The translations under genes and the position numbers were made by a program. A stretch of DNA of 64,000 bases from Coprobacter fastidiosus (GTDB lineage Bacteria > Bacteroidota > Bacteroidia > Bacteroidales > Coprobacteraceae). Shown here in pieces: positions 35,117-43,559 of this stretch. The notes under the pieces were generated by a model that was not told the DNA's origin, did no database searches, and saw only the letters and a list, made by a program, of their open reading frames with translations. Where the stretch lies: NCBI RefSeq assembly GCF_030296935.1, contig NZ_AP028032.1:2914001-2978000 (forward strand), read 5' to 3'. Position 1 is the first letter of the stretch, and every line of letters begins with the position of its first letter.

Positions 35117-36331
35117 ATGGAAAATATTGATTTTTTTACTTTGTTCCAAGGATTTGGGACAATGGCTGCAGGAGGATGGATACTGGCTGCAGCACGATTA
35201 TTTTTGATATTTCTCGGTTTTTTACTTGTCTATTTGGGTTGGAAAGGTATTCTCGAGCCTATGGTGATGATACCGATGGGATTGGGGATGATTGCAATTA
35301 ATTGCGGTACTTTATTTATGCCTGACGGAGTTTTGGGTAATTTGTTTCTTGATCCGATGCTTTCGGATACGGATGATTTGATGAATATGATGCAAATAGA
35401 TTTTCTGCAGCCGGTATATACTCTTACGTTCAGTAACGGGCTGATTGCTTGTTTTGTTTTCATGGGCATAGGAACTTTGTTGGATGTCAGTTTTCTACTT
35501 CAGAAACCGTTTACTAGTTTATTTTTGGCTTTGTGTGCAGAACTTGGAACATTTTTGACATTGCCTATAGCATCCGCTTTCGGGCTGTCTTTTAAAGAAA
35601 GTGCTTCTGTTGCAATGGTCGGCGGTGCAGACGGACCTATGGTTCTGTTTACCTCTTTGATGTTGGCGAAGCATCTTTTTGTCCCTATAACGGTAGTCGC
35701 TTATTTGTATTTGGGATTGACTTATGGCGGGTATCCTTATCTTGTGAAATTAATGGTCCCCAAGCGTTTGCGTGCTATTAAAATGACGACTAAAAAAGCC
35801 CCTAAAAATTATGATGCTAAAGTAAAACTTGCATTTGCTGCGATATTATGCGCTGTCTTATGTTTCTTGTTCCCGGTAGCTTCGCCTCTTTTCTTTTCAT
35901 TGTTTTTAGGAGTTGCTGTACGTGAGTCGGGAATGAAGCATATCTATGATTTTGTCAGCGGACCTTTATTGTATGGCTCTACCTTCATGCTCGGTTTATT
36001 GTTGGGCGTTTTATGTGATGCGAAATTATTGCTTGATCCTAAAATATTAAAATTGCTGGTTTTGGGTATTGCGGCTTTGTTGTTGTCTGGTATCGGTGGC
36101 ATTTTGGGCGGATATATAATGTACTTTATAAAGAGAGGTAATTATAATCCGGTGATAGGTATTGCAGCTGTGAGCTGTGTCCCTACTACAGCGAAAGTCG
36201 CACAGAAAATCGTCAGTAAAGAAAATCCCGATTCTTTTGTTTTAGGAGATGCATTGGGTGCAAATATTTCGGGAGTGATAACATCGGCTATCATTACGGG
36301 TATTTATATAACTATAATTCCTTATTTGTAG
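35117..36331 (+). CDS. Sodium ion-translocating decarboxylase beta subunit (OadB/MmdB/GcdB family)
   Basis: 404 residues, about ten transmembrane helices. Family motifs are present: GWKGILEPMVMIPMGLGM near the N-terminus, and VAMVGGADGPMVLFTSLML, where the GGADGP loop is the conserved Na-site region, plus AAVSCVPTTAKVAQKI near the C-terminus. The subunit receives the carboxyl group from the biotin carrier and couples its release to outward Na+ pumping. The matching carboxyltransferase and biotin carrier genes are not adjacent; a candidate pair lies at 55857-57751. Confidence 0.93.
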   Translation: MENIDFFTLFQGFGTMAAGGWILAAARLFLIFLGFLLVYLGWKGILEPMVMIPMGLGMIAINCGTLFMPDGVLGNLFLDPMLSDTDDLMNMMQIDFLQPVYTLTFSNGLIACFVFMGIGTLLDVSFLLQKPFTSLFLALCAELGTFLTLPIASAFGLSFKESASVAMVGGADGPMVLFTSLMLAKHLFVPITVVAYLYLGLTYGGYPYLVKLMVPKRLRAIKMTTKKAPKNYDAKVKLAFAAILCAVLCFLFPVASPLFFSLFLGVAVRESGMKHIYDFVSGPLLYGSTFMLGLLLGVLCDAKLLLDPKILKLLVLGIAALLLSGIGGILGGYIMYFIKRGNYNPVIGIAAVSCVPTTAKVAQKIVSKENPDSFVLGDALGANISGVITSAIITGIYITIIPYL

Positions 36332-36347
36332 TCTTGTTTGTCACTAT

Positions 36348-36387
36348 AAAAAACAGGATATTCTATAATTAGCGTATCCTGTTTTTT
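36348..36387. terminator. Bidirectional terminator between OadB and GH2 genes
   Basis: AAAAAACAGGATA and TATCCTGTTTTTT pair over 13 bp with a 14-nt loop, giving U-tracts in both directions between convergent genes. Confidence 0.88.
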
Positions 36388-36398
36388 GTTATCAGTTA

Positions 36399-38705
36399 TT
36401 ATTCCATCTTATCCCGTAAAGATATACCTACATCGATAAAACGTCCGCCTCCGGTATCTTTACAATATACGGTAATAAGATTCTCTTTACCGATTCTCAA
36501 AGCTTTTAAAGCCTCAGGCTTGATCGGAAAATATTCATAGTCGGAGTTTGCTCTTCCGGCATTACAAGCAAGAATACCGTTGATAAATACATCGAAATTT
36601 TCATCATGCATAACTCTGAGCATAAGACGGGATATTTCGTCTTGAGAAAGTTTGGGCATGATAAATTTGCGACGTATGCAAATTCCCGTAATGGTTCTGC
36701 CCTTATTATCTTTTATTTTGCCGTCTGCGACAGGCCAAGGTGTATTCCCCTTTTTTCCGGCGGCGTTTCCGAATGCTCCCGGGCCTTCTTTCCAATCTGA
36801 ATCATCGAAATTTTCTTTGTTCCAAGCTCCTTTTCTCGGACCGTATTTATATTTCCAGATTTGGGCTTCTTTTTCCGATGTCGGGACTATTTCTTTAAAA
36901 TTCGGCATTTTAAACCGGAATGTATTTATTTTCGCGATTTTAGAAGCATCGACTTTAGCAATTCTGTCATACGTGAATAATCCGTTGATTTCGGTCATTA
37001 TATCGGTAAGTTCTGTATAAACTACGGCAGCGAGACCGTTTTTTTCTCGCATTTTGACAATCATGTTATAAAGTTCGGCGTATTTGAAAAGAAGATCTTC
37101 CGATGTATCTACGTTAGCATATCCGCTACCTTTACCTTCGAACCACATGTGCTCCGGGACTTTCATTCCTATACCGCCGAATTCACCGCAAACGAGTACT
37201 TTCCCTTTAGCCTTTTCTTGATCCTCGACTTTAGGTTTGGGGTAAGAAGGGGCAGGGTAACTGTGTGTATCCAATATATCTCCTGAAAAAGACCATTTTC
37301 CTCCGCTTGCATCATTGACCAATCGGGTAGGGTCTTGTTTTTTGACGACTTGTACAAGACGTTCGGTATCGAATTGTCCTTGTCCTTCGTTAAATATTAC
37401 CCACATAATAACAGATGGAGAATTTTTGAGGAAGTCTATCATTCCTGTAAGTTCGGTTTCAAAAGCCTTTTTGTCGATTTCCGGAGTGGGCTCATCTTTG
37501 TGACTGCCTCTATATGAATTGCAGGAGGGGGCATCTTGCCATACCATCAGTCCGAGTTTGTCGCACCAGTAGTACCAGCGGGCGGGTTCTACTTTGATGT
37601 GTTTGCGGGTGAAATTGAATCCCATTTTAATCGTTTCTTCTATGTCGAAGCGAAGGGCTTCGTCTGTGGGTGCGGTATAAATACCGTCGGGCCAGAATCC
37701 TTGATCGAGAGGACCATTCATAAAAACAGGCTCATTATTTACGAATAGACGCTTTACCCCGTTTATTTCTCCTACGGAGATTTTTCGCATACCGAAATAG
37801 CTATTGACCTTATCTGTCGGTTTGCCGTCATTTCCTAATATCGATACATTGATATCATATAGATAGGGATTTTGAGGAGACCAAAGTTTCGGATTCGGAA
37901 TTTTGATCTTTATAGGACTATTGGTTTTCCCTTGAAATTTTCCAGACTTGAGTTCGACAAGCACTTTGGCATTTTTTGTATTTGACAAGACGGTAACTTC
38001 GACCTCTTTTTTATCTATATCGGGGACGATTTTGATATCTTCGATATGAGTTTCTGAGACCGGTTCAAGCCATACGGTTTGCCATATTCCGCTTGTCGGT
38101 GTGTACATGATCCCTTTTTGAATACTGTCTTGTTTCCCTCGTGGTTGTCCCCCTTTATCCGTCGGGTCATAGACACGGACTATGAGTTCATTCTTTCCGT
38201 TCGTTACGGCATCTGTTATATCGAAACTGAAAGGTAGATATCCCCCTTTGTGCAGCCCTATTTTCTTTCTGTTGATAAATACTTCTGCCTCATAATCGAC
38301 TGCACCGAAATGAATCAGAATTTTTTTCCCTTTCCATTTGGATGGAATTTCAAATGTACGTCTGTACCAGAATTTGTCCAGTTGTTCCATGATTCCGGAA
38401 AGGGCGCTTTCGACGGGGAAAGGTACTAAAATATTTTCTGTGAGTTTTTTACCGAAAGGGGGCTTTTCGTTTAAATCGGCAGAACGTTGAAATTCCCATA
38501 CTCCGTTGAGGTTCATCCATTCATTACGAGTCATTTGTGGACGAGGATACTCCGGATGAGGTTTTTCGATATGAACATCTTTTGCCCATTTTGTCATAAT
38601 CGGTGCTTCTTTGGTTTTGAACTGGGCATGTAGTTCTGGACAAAGAAACGTAAGAACGCAACATATAGCCAGCATTCTTACTGCTTTAATTTTCTCTTTA
38701 GTCAT
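36399..38705 (-). CDS. Glycoside hydrolase family 2 enzyme (beta-galactosidase/glucuronidase-like)
   Basis: 768 residues, signal peptide (cleavage near LHAQ). GH2 sugar-binding domain with DKFWYRRTFEIP and LHKGGYLPFSFDIT, an immunoglobulin-like middle domain, and a TIM barrel with acid/base Glu440 (VIFNEGQGQFD) and nucleophile Glu508 (VLVCGEFGGIG). A second jelly-roll-like domain fills residues about 600-768 (FDDSDWKEG; VMHDENFDVFINGILA), similar to lectin-like parts of some GH2 proteins. It is a single-gene unit outside the SusCD locus. Exact sugar unknown; likely periplasmic. Confidence 0.92.
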   Translation of the reverse strand: MTKEKIKAVRMLAICCVLTFLCPELHAQFKTKEAPIMTKWAKDVHIEKPHPEYPRPQMTRNEWMNLNGVWEFQRSADLNEKPPFGKKLTENILVPFPVESALSGIMEQLDKFWYRRTFEIPSKWKGKKILIHFGAVDYEAEVFINRKKIGLHKGGYLPFSFDITDAVTNGKNELIVRVYDPTDKGGQPRGKQDSIQKGIMYTPTSGIWQTVWLEPVSETHIEDIKIVPDIDKKEVEVTVLSNTKNAKVLVELKSGKFQGKTNSPIKIKIPNPKLWSPQNPYLYDINVSILGNDGKPTDKVNSYFGMRKISVGEINGVKRLFVNNEPVFMNGPLDQGFWPDGIYTAPTDEALRFDIEETIKMGFNFTRKHIKVEPARWYYWCDKLGLMVWQDAPSCNSYRGSHKDEPTPEIDKKAFETELTGMIDFLKNSPSVIMWVIFNEGQGQFDTERLVQVVKKQDPTRLVNDASGGKWSFSGDILDTHSYPAPSYPKPKVEDQEKAKGKVLVCGEFGGIGMKVPEHMWFEGKGSGYANVDTSEDLLFKYAELYNMIVKMREKNGLAAVVYTELTDIMTEINGLFTYDRIAKVDASKIAKINTFRFKMPNFKEIVPTSEKEAQIWKYKYGPRKGAWNKENFDDSDWKEGPGAFGNAAGKKGNTPWPVADGKIKDNKGRTITGICIRRKFIMPKLSQDEISRLMLRVMHDENFDVFINGILACNAGRANSDYEYFPIKPEALKALRIGKENLITVYCKDTGGGRFIDVGISLRDKME

Positions 38706-38876
38706 CCTTATGAATTTTGTTATAAATGTATTTTACAAATATACAATATTTAAAGTACTTGTACATATTTTGAGGAAAGAATTTTGAAATAAGAAGATAT
38801 GGGCTCTCAAGAGAATGAGATCATGAATTGATTATTTGGCGGTAAATATTGAATGAATATGGTGAAGTATATAAAC

Positions 38877-38940
38877 AAAAAAAGGTTGTCTCACGACAAC
38901 CAATCTTCATTAACCTTAAATCTAATACCATGAAAAACAC
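38877..38940 (-). ncRNA. Short sRNA gene, copy 1 of 2
   Basis: Read on the minus strand, a TATATTTG -7 box is followed by about 64 nt that end in a terminator: GGTTGTC, a 4-nt loop and GACAACC, then TTTTTTTG. The body (ATGGTATTAGATTTAAGG, then TTAATGAAGATT) is almost identical to the copy at 39990-40058. No open reading frame of note. I recall such short repeated sequences from other Bacteroidales intergenic regions; a link to the FopS family of paralogous sRNAs in Bacteroides is only a guess. Confidence 0.65.
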
Positions 38941-38944
38941 AGTG

Positions 38945-38952
38945 CAAATATA
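38945..38952 (-). promoter_or_regulatory. -7 box of sRNA copy 1
   Basis: Minus-strand TATATTTG matches TAnnTTTG; a GTTTA about 17-20 nt upstream is a weak -33 candidate. The box and the following GCA are conserved in copy 2. Confidence 0.55.
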
Positions 38953-39094
38953 ATGTATAATCTGTTATTAAACATACTTTTTGAGCATAAAATGTTGCGT
39001 ATAAACATTATTTAATAGAATCGAGTTATTCGAATTTTCTATTTTGGGTTTTATTAATTTTGTTTACACTGATTAATCTATATTCTTCTTTTAA

Positions 39095-39138
39095 AACAAA
39101 TCTGCAGAAAAAACATCCGTTTTTTCTGCAGATTTGTT
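39095..39138 (-). terminator. Rho-independent terminator of dps
   Basis: AACAAATCTGCAGAAAAAA and its exact complement TTTTTTCTGCAGATTTGTT form a 19-bp stem with a 6-nt loop, followed on the minus strand by TTTT. It lies 24 bp after the dps stop. Confidence 0.85.
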
Positions 39139-39161
39139 TATCTAAAAAAATAGATGGGCTT

Positions 39162-39635
39162 TTACGAAGCGTAAGCACTTAACATCCATATCATCTTCTC
39201 TTGGCCTTTGAGTAAGTCGCTTATCATGGCAACTGTCACTTCATCTTTTGTTTCGGATGCTAATGATAGCAATTCCCGTTCTTCAGCAATGAGGACTTTA
39301 AGCGTTTCTCCAATATTGTTGAGTGCTTTATCAGCATTATCTATATAACCAGATTCTTTAATGTTTGCAGTTTGTAGATAATTGCTGAATTGATGTTGAG
39401 GAGTTCCGCCGAGCATCAATATTCTTTCTGCAATCTCATCAATTGTTTCAGCGGCACTATTATACATATCTTCAAATTTGCTATGTAAAACAAAAAAAGA
39501 ATGACCTTTGATGTTCCAGTGAAGACCTCTTAGGTTTGTATAATAAACTTGAAAATCTGCCAGTAACTGTTGCAATCCGTTTATTACATTTTCTACTTTT
39601 TGTTTGTCTAATTGAATATAATCTAAAGTTTTCAT
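39162..39635 (-). CDS. dps: Dps family DNA-binding/ferritin-like protein
   Basis: 157 residues with the Dps ferroxidase signature: NLRGLHWNIKGHSFFVLHSKFEDMY spread over residues about 35-60, holding the two His, the Asp and the Glu ligands, followed by TIDEIAERILMLGG. Dps dodecamers oxidise and store iron with hydrogen peroxide, protecting DNA. Cytoplasmic. Single-gene unit with its own strong promoter; a functional partner of the OxyR-peroxiredoxin genes 6 kb away. In Bacteroides dps is an OxyR target (literature knowledge). Confidence 0.95.
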   Translation of the reverse strand: MKTLDYIQLDKQKVENVINGLQQLLADFQVYYTNLRGLHWNIKGHSFFVLHSKFEDMYNSAAETIDEIAERILMLGGTPQHQFSNYLQTANIKESGYIDNADKALNNIGETLKVLIAEERELLSLASETKDEVTVAMISDLLKGQEKMIWMLSAYAS

Positions 39636-39672
39636 ATCATTTTATTTTAGAGGTTTATTTAATTGTTTGATG

Positions 39673-39704
39673 CAAATGTAATATGTTATAATATATAAAT
39701 CAAA
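39673..39704 (-). promoter_or_regulatory. Promoter of dps
   Basis: Minus-strand TTTG (39704-39701) and TACATTTG (39680-39673) are spaced 20 nt, an excellent consensus promoter. The leader is about 30 nt. Confidence 0.75.
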
Positions 39705-39989
39705 CTGATATTATCTATGCTTATATAGATGATATGAATATATTCTGGATTAGAAGATAATTGGAATTCTGTGTTGTTTTGGGTAAAGAGTGTTGTGGTG
39801 AGGATTATTGAGCCGGAATAGGGTTACAGTAAGAGCTTGTGAAAGCCTACCTCTGATCTTTGAAGCCTACCGGATTTTGTATAAATGTTTTTTGAGTATT
39901 TATGTTTTGATAAAAGGTGGTGGTTTTTCTTTGTTTGAGAATCAGTAAAATTTTGGTTGTTCGGATATTTTGGAGAGAGGGAGGCTATT

Positions 39990-40058
39990 AAAAACGAAAA
40001 GGTTGTCATCTCGACAACCAATCTTCGTTAACCTTAAATCTAATACCATGAAAAACAC
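39990..40058 (-). ncRNA. Short sRNA gene, copy 2 of 2
   Basis: Same layout as copy 1: -7 box, about 60 nt body (ATGGTATTAGATTTAAGG, then TTAACGAAGATT), and terminator GGTTGTC/GACAACC with a 5-nt loop followed by TTTTCGTTTTT. The loop differs from copy 1, while the body differs at only a few positions, which points to selection on the RNA body. The stretch 39705-39989 on its left holds no recognisable gene. Confidence 0.65.
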
Positions 40059-40062
40059 GATG

Positions 40063-40091
40063 CAAATATAATGCATTTTTGTGTTGTGCAA
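40063..40091 (-). promoter_or_regulatory. Promoter of sRNA copy 2
   Basis: Minus-strand TATATTTG (40070-40063) with TTG (40091-40089) 18 nt upstream, a good -33/-7 match. Confidence 0.6.
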
Positions 40092-40214
40092 CATGTTTTA
40101 TTTACAAAAAATATGTTGTTTAACATTGTTTTGTATCTCATGGATAAAAAAGGCTCTTTATAAACAATTATTTATGATTTATGAATATATAAAAATATGT
40201 TCTCTTATTTTTTT

Positions 40215-40354
40215 AGAGCCAGTCGTATGTTTTGTCTGGTCAGTTTTGAGTGTTTTTTCAAAGACGTTTTCGAATGGTCGAGAGCTATCTGACAAAAGAC
40301 GACAGGCTGGAAAGAAAGTTAAGACTTTTTTAATTGGAAAATTTAGACAAGTTC
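40215..40354 (+). repeat. MITE-like intergenic repeat, copy with diverged ends
   Basis: 140 bp from AGAGCCAGTC to GACAAGTTCT. It shares TCAGTTTTGAG, GAGCTATCTGACA and TTGGAAAATTTAGACA with the copy at 57871-58042. A reading frame across it is not a gene. The remaining part of the 40059-40505 gap is AT-rich; a TATCTTTA box near 40469 may serve the next gene. Confidence 0.65.
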
Positions 40355-40505
40355 TCGGATTTCTGAGAAATTTATTGGGTTATGTTTATTAAAAACGCAT
40401 TATTGCTGTAAAATTGTTATTTTTTGACCCAAAAATTTTATTAAAATAGTCTCCGATAGTTTATCTTTATCATAACATTATTATTAACTTTTAAATGAAA
40501 TACAA

Positions 40506-41321
40506 ATGAAAAAATTGGGATTCTTTTTCCTTCTGCTTTTGGTCTGCCAATCATGTATAATAATTTGTAAAGGAGGAAAAGATAAAATTGTGGAAAAATC
40601 TAATTATGAAAAGGTTTCGGGGAGAGGGCAGATTGTGGAGAAAGAGATGACTCATTCCGGTTTTGACAAACTGTCTTTATTTGCTCCGATAAAAGTAAAA
40701 GTTTTGAAAGGAGAAACCTATAATGTGAAGGTTTCAGGACATGAAAACTTGGTATCATTACTTAATATTGAGATGAAAAATAAAACCTTAAAGATTGATA
40801 CAGAGAAAAATTATGAGTTTACCGATGATGTAAAAGTATGGATACAGATACCTGTGTCGTTGCAGAAAATGGATATCGGTAGCTTATGCCAGGCCTCTAT
40901 CGGAGAAATCATCGATCGGGATAAATTTGAATTGAATGCCTCAGGTGTATCGAGGTCTAATTTCGAAAAACTTTTTGCTCATGATATCGATCTGAATATC
41001 AGTGGAGTTTCTAAAGTCGATATTACGTCTTTAGAAGCGAAAAAGCTTTCCTTGAGTTTGAGTGGAGTTTCCGAAGCCAAAATAGATGGAAAAACAGTCG
41101 ATTTGTCTCTTGAAATGTTAGGCGTAAGTAAAGGTTTTTTAGGGAAATTAGAAACTGAGAATCTAAATTGTAGAATGTCGGGTGTTTCCGATTGTAAGGT
41201 GAGGGTATCTCAAGTATTGAAAGCCGATATGTCCGGTGTTTCTAAACTCAATTATTGGGGAACACCTTCTACATTAGATGTTAGTGCTTCCGGGAAATCT
41301 TATGTCAAAGCAATCCAATAG
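40506..41321 (+). CDS. DUF2807 (head GIN domain) lipoprotein
   Basis: 271 residues. Lipoprotein signal with lipobox near VCQSC (Cys17), then the head GIN domain starting at GRGQIVEKEMTHSGFDKLSLF. The C-terminal half is a beta-helix-like repeat with SGVSK/SGVSE/SGVSD strand turns every 18-22 residues (residues about 145-265). Family members are called putative autotransporter adhesins, but no function is proven. Surface or periplasmic. It is a single gene ended by its own hairpin and is probably not part of the downstream peptide locus. Confidence 0.88.
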   Translation: MKKLGFFFLLLLVCQSCIIICKGGKDKIVEKSNYEKVSGRGQIVEKEMTHSGFDKLSLFAPIKVKVLKGETYNVKVSGHENLVSLLNIEMKNKTLKIDTEKNYEFTDDVKVWIQIPVSLQKMDIGSLCQASIGEIIDRDKFELNASGVSRSNFEKLFAHDIDLNISGVSKVDITSLEAKKLSLSLSGVSEAKIDGKTVDLSLEMLGVSKGFLGKLETENLNCRMSGVSDCKVRVSQVLKADMSGVSKLNYWGTPSTLDVSASGKSYVKAIQ

Positions 41322-41372
41322 AATTATTGTTTTTTGAAAATATTGATGTATTCTTTTTAATAAACCTAAGAT

Positions 41373-41406
41373 TACCACTTTCTAACGATTTAGGAAGTGG
41401 TATTTA
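41373..41406 (+). terminator. Terminator-like hairpin after the DUF2807 gene
   Basis: TACCACTTTCTAA and TTAGGAAGTGGTA pair with one C-A mismatch around a short loop, followed by TTTAAATATTT. Confidence 0.7.
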
Positions 41407-41542
41407 AATATTTGAGTATAAAATTGAAAATTTGTCAGTTTTATTTGCTTGATTTTATGTAATTATTGTATTAATTTTAATATATAGCACAAAATTATTA
41501 TTTTTTGGTGAATTTGTATTATTATTAATTTCTGTATAGTAT

Positions 41543-41550
41543 TAATTTTG
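41543..41550 (+). promoter_or_regulatory. -7 box upstream of the peptide locus
   Basis: TAATTTTG matches TAnnTTTG and ends 28 bp before the ATG of the first gene of the locus. A TTTG at 41513-41516 is too far for an ideal -33 element. Confidence 0.45.
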
Positions 41551-41578
41551 AAAAACAAATCGGAATATTATTTATCCC

Positions 41579-43528
41579 ATGAAAAAATTCTTTATTACTT
41601 TATTGATATTGTTCTGTTTTATTGGATGTAAAGAATCTGATCTTAATAGGGCTTTGTCTATGGCAGGAGATAATGCCGATGAATTGAAGGCTGTTTTGAA
41701 CTATTATAGCCATGATCCAAGAGATAGTCTTAAATATCGGGCTGCATTGTTTTTGATAGAGAATATGCCGGGACATTATTCTTTAGGTGGTAGATATATT
41801 GATCTTTATTATGATTCGGTAGACTCACTGCTTTCATTTGTAACAGATAAAGAATCTCTAAAACAAAAAATAGATAGTATTGCTGAATATTATAAGTTAT
41901 CGGAAAATACGATCCGACTTGAGGATGTGGAGCACATAACGGCAAATTTTCTTATTAATAATATAGAGCGGGCATTTGAAGTGTGGCCAAAAGGGGGATA
42001 TGCAGAACATTTATCATTTGACCAATTTTGCGAATATATATTACCATATAGAGTTGGTAATGAACCTATCGAATTTTGGCGTGATTCTTTAAAAAATAAA
42101 TATAACGATATATGGGCTCATGGGTATCATGAAGGATGGAGACATTCTGCTTTTCATGCTTGTTGTGAAATAAATAATCGATTAAGAGAAGAGGCTGGTG
42201 TATATCTTTTGCCACCTGCTTTTCCTATAGAGAAGTATTCAATCTTAGCTCGGATGTTTATTGGTGATTGTGATAGTTATGGAGCCCGAGCGACTTTTGC
42301 AATGCGAGCAAAAGGTGTACCTGTCGTAAAAGATTTTACACCGCAGTGGGCTTATCGGGATATGGGGCATTCGTGGAATGTCGTATTATGTAATAATGGT
42401 CGGGAATTGTCTTTTGGCGGTGTAGATGTTAATCCGGATGTTATTCATAAACCGGATGCAAAAATGGCAAAAGTATATAGGACAACTTTTGCCCGTAATA
42501 AAGAGTCTTTAGCTTCGGTTTGTAAAGGAGAGCCTATTCCTTCGAATTTAAAAAGCCCTTTTTATAAAGATGTAACTTCGCAATATCTTGAGACTTCTAA
42601 TATTGATGTGGATATTAAAGTTTTGCCTAAAGAAAATCGTCAATTTATGTATTTGAGTCTTTTTAATAATAAAAAATGGATTCCTGTATGTTTTGCAAAG
42701 ATAAGATTTGGTGATGCAACATTTAATTCAGTAGGACGGGATATTGTTTATTTGCCTTCTTATTATGTTGATAGGGAAATGCAACCAGCTAATTATCCTT
42801 TTTTACTTGATTCTCGAGGTAGAATACATTATTATGAACCTGATACGTTAAATGTTTATAATTTACGTATATATCGCAAATACCCTGCTGAATTTAGGAT
42901 GGTTGGTGTTGCATCTCATATGATTGGTGGGGAGTTTCAAGCTGCTGATAATCCCGAGTTTAAGAATGCGATAGTATTACATCGAATTGAGGAAAACCCA
43001 TATGGATTATATGTTACGATTCCTTTGGATTCTGTTCTTACAAAGTACCGCTATTGGAGACATGTCTCTCCTATTGCAGGATATGGGAATATTGCAGAAT
43101 TACAATTTTGGGGGGAAAATGGAGAATTGCTGAATCCGTCGGGGAAAATAATAGGGACGGATGGTACGTGGGGAAATGATCCGAAACGATCGAAAGAATC
43201 GGCTTTTGATAATGATCCGTTGACTTTTTTTGATTCTTCTAAGCCTGATTCTGCTTGGGTAGGACTTGAATTTCCGAAACCTGTAGCAGTAAAGAAAATT
43301 GTCTATTTACCGAGAAATGATGGAAATAATGTGGCTATTGGAGATGAGTATGAGTTGTTTTACTATTCTATAAAAGGATGGAAGAGTTTAGGACGGAAAA
43401 AGGCTAAAACACATTATGTCGAATTTGCTGATGTCCCTCGAAATGCTGTATTATGGTTGCATAATCATACACAAGGTCAAGAGGAAAGAATTTTTACATT
43501 TGATGGAAAAAGTACTTTTTGGTGGTAG
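41579..43528 (+). CDS. Transglutaminase-like lipoprotein with C-terminal discoidin-like domain
   Basis: 649 residues. Lipoprotein signal, lipobox Cys17 (CFIGCK). Residues about 205-300 form a transglutaminase-like fold: Cys231 in GDCDSYGARAT, His264 in DMGHSWNVV and Asp283 in GGVDVNPD give a plausible catalytic triad. The C-terminal part (about 490-649) resembles an F5/8-type jelly roll (NIAELQFWGENG, AFDNDPLTFFDSS). The enzyme would act in the periplasm or on the surface as a protease, amidase or crosslinker. It starts the locus; the maturase gene follows after 31 bp, so it may handle the mature peptide. It is visibly more AT-rich than the flanking housekeeping genes. Confidence 0.75.
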   Translation: MKKFFITLLILFCFIGCKESDLNRALSMAGDNADELKAVLNYYSHDPRDSLKYRAALFLIENMPGHYSLGGRYIDLYYDSVDSLLSFVTDKESLKQKIDSIAEYYKLSENTIRLEDVEHITANFLINNIERAFEVWPKGGYAEHLSFDQFCEYILPYRVGNEPIEFWRDSLKNKYNDIWAHGYHEGWRHSAFHACCEINNRLREEAGVYLLPPAFPIEKYSILARMFIGDCDSYGARATFAMRAKGVPVVKDFTPQWAYRDMGHSWNVVLCNNGRELSFGGVDVNPDVIHKPDAKMAKVYRTTFARNKESLASVCKGEPIPSNLKSPFYKDVTSQYLETSNIDVDIKVLPKENRQFMYLSLFNNKKWIPVCFAKIRFGDATFNSVGRDIVYLPSYYVDREMQPANYPFLLDSRGRIHYYEPDTLNVYNLRIYRKYPAEFRMVGVASHMIGGEFQAADNPEFKNAIVLHRIEENPYGLYVTIPLDSVLTKYRYWRHVSPIAGYGNIAELQFWGENGELLNPSGKIIGTDGTWGNDPKRSKESAFDNDPLTFFDSSKPDSAWVGLEFPKPVAVKKIVYLPRNDGNNVAIGDEYELFYYSIKGWKSLGRKKAKTHYVEFADVPRNAVLWLHNHTQGQEERIFTFDGKSTFWW

Positions 43529-43559
43529 AATTATCATGTTATATTAAATATTTATTGTT

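Noticed and set aside
39824-40021. Open frame on the minus strand beside sRNA copy 2, and a possible further repeat copy at about 39833-39990
   Set aside because: The frame starts in the sRNA region and has no protein-like composition. The repeat match (AGAGCTTGTG ... AGGCTATTA) is too weak to call.
40081-40392. Open frame of about 100 codons on the plus strand
   Set aside because: It runs through a MITE-like repeat and a promoter region; its peptide is not protein-like and matches the repeat copies.
41579-41650. DUF2807 gene (40506-41321) as first gene of the peptide locus
   Set aside because: A terminator-like hairpin and a separate -7 box lie between them, and its family is not tied to peptide maturation.
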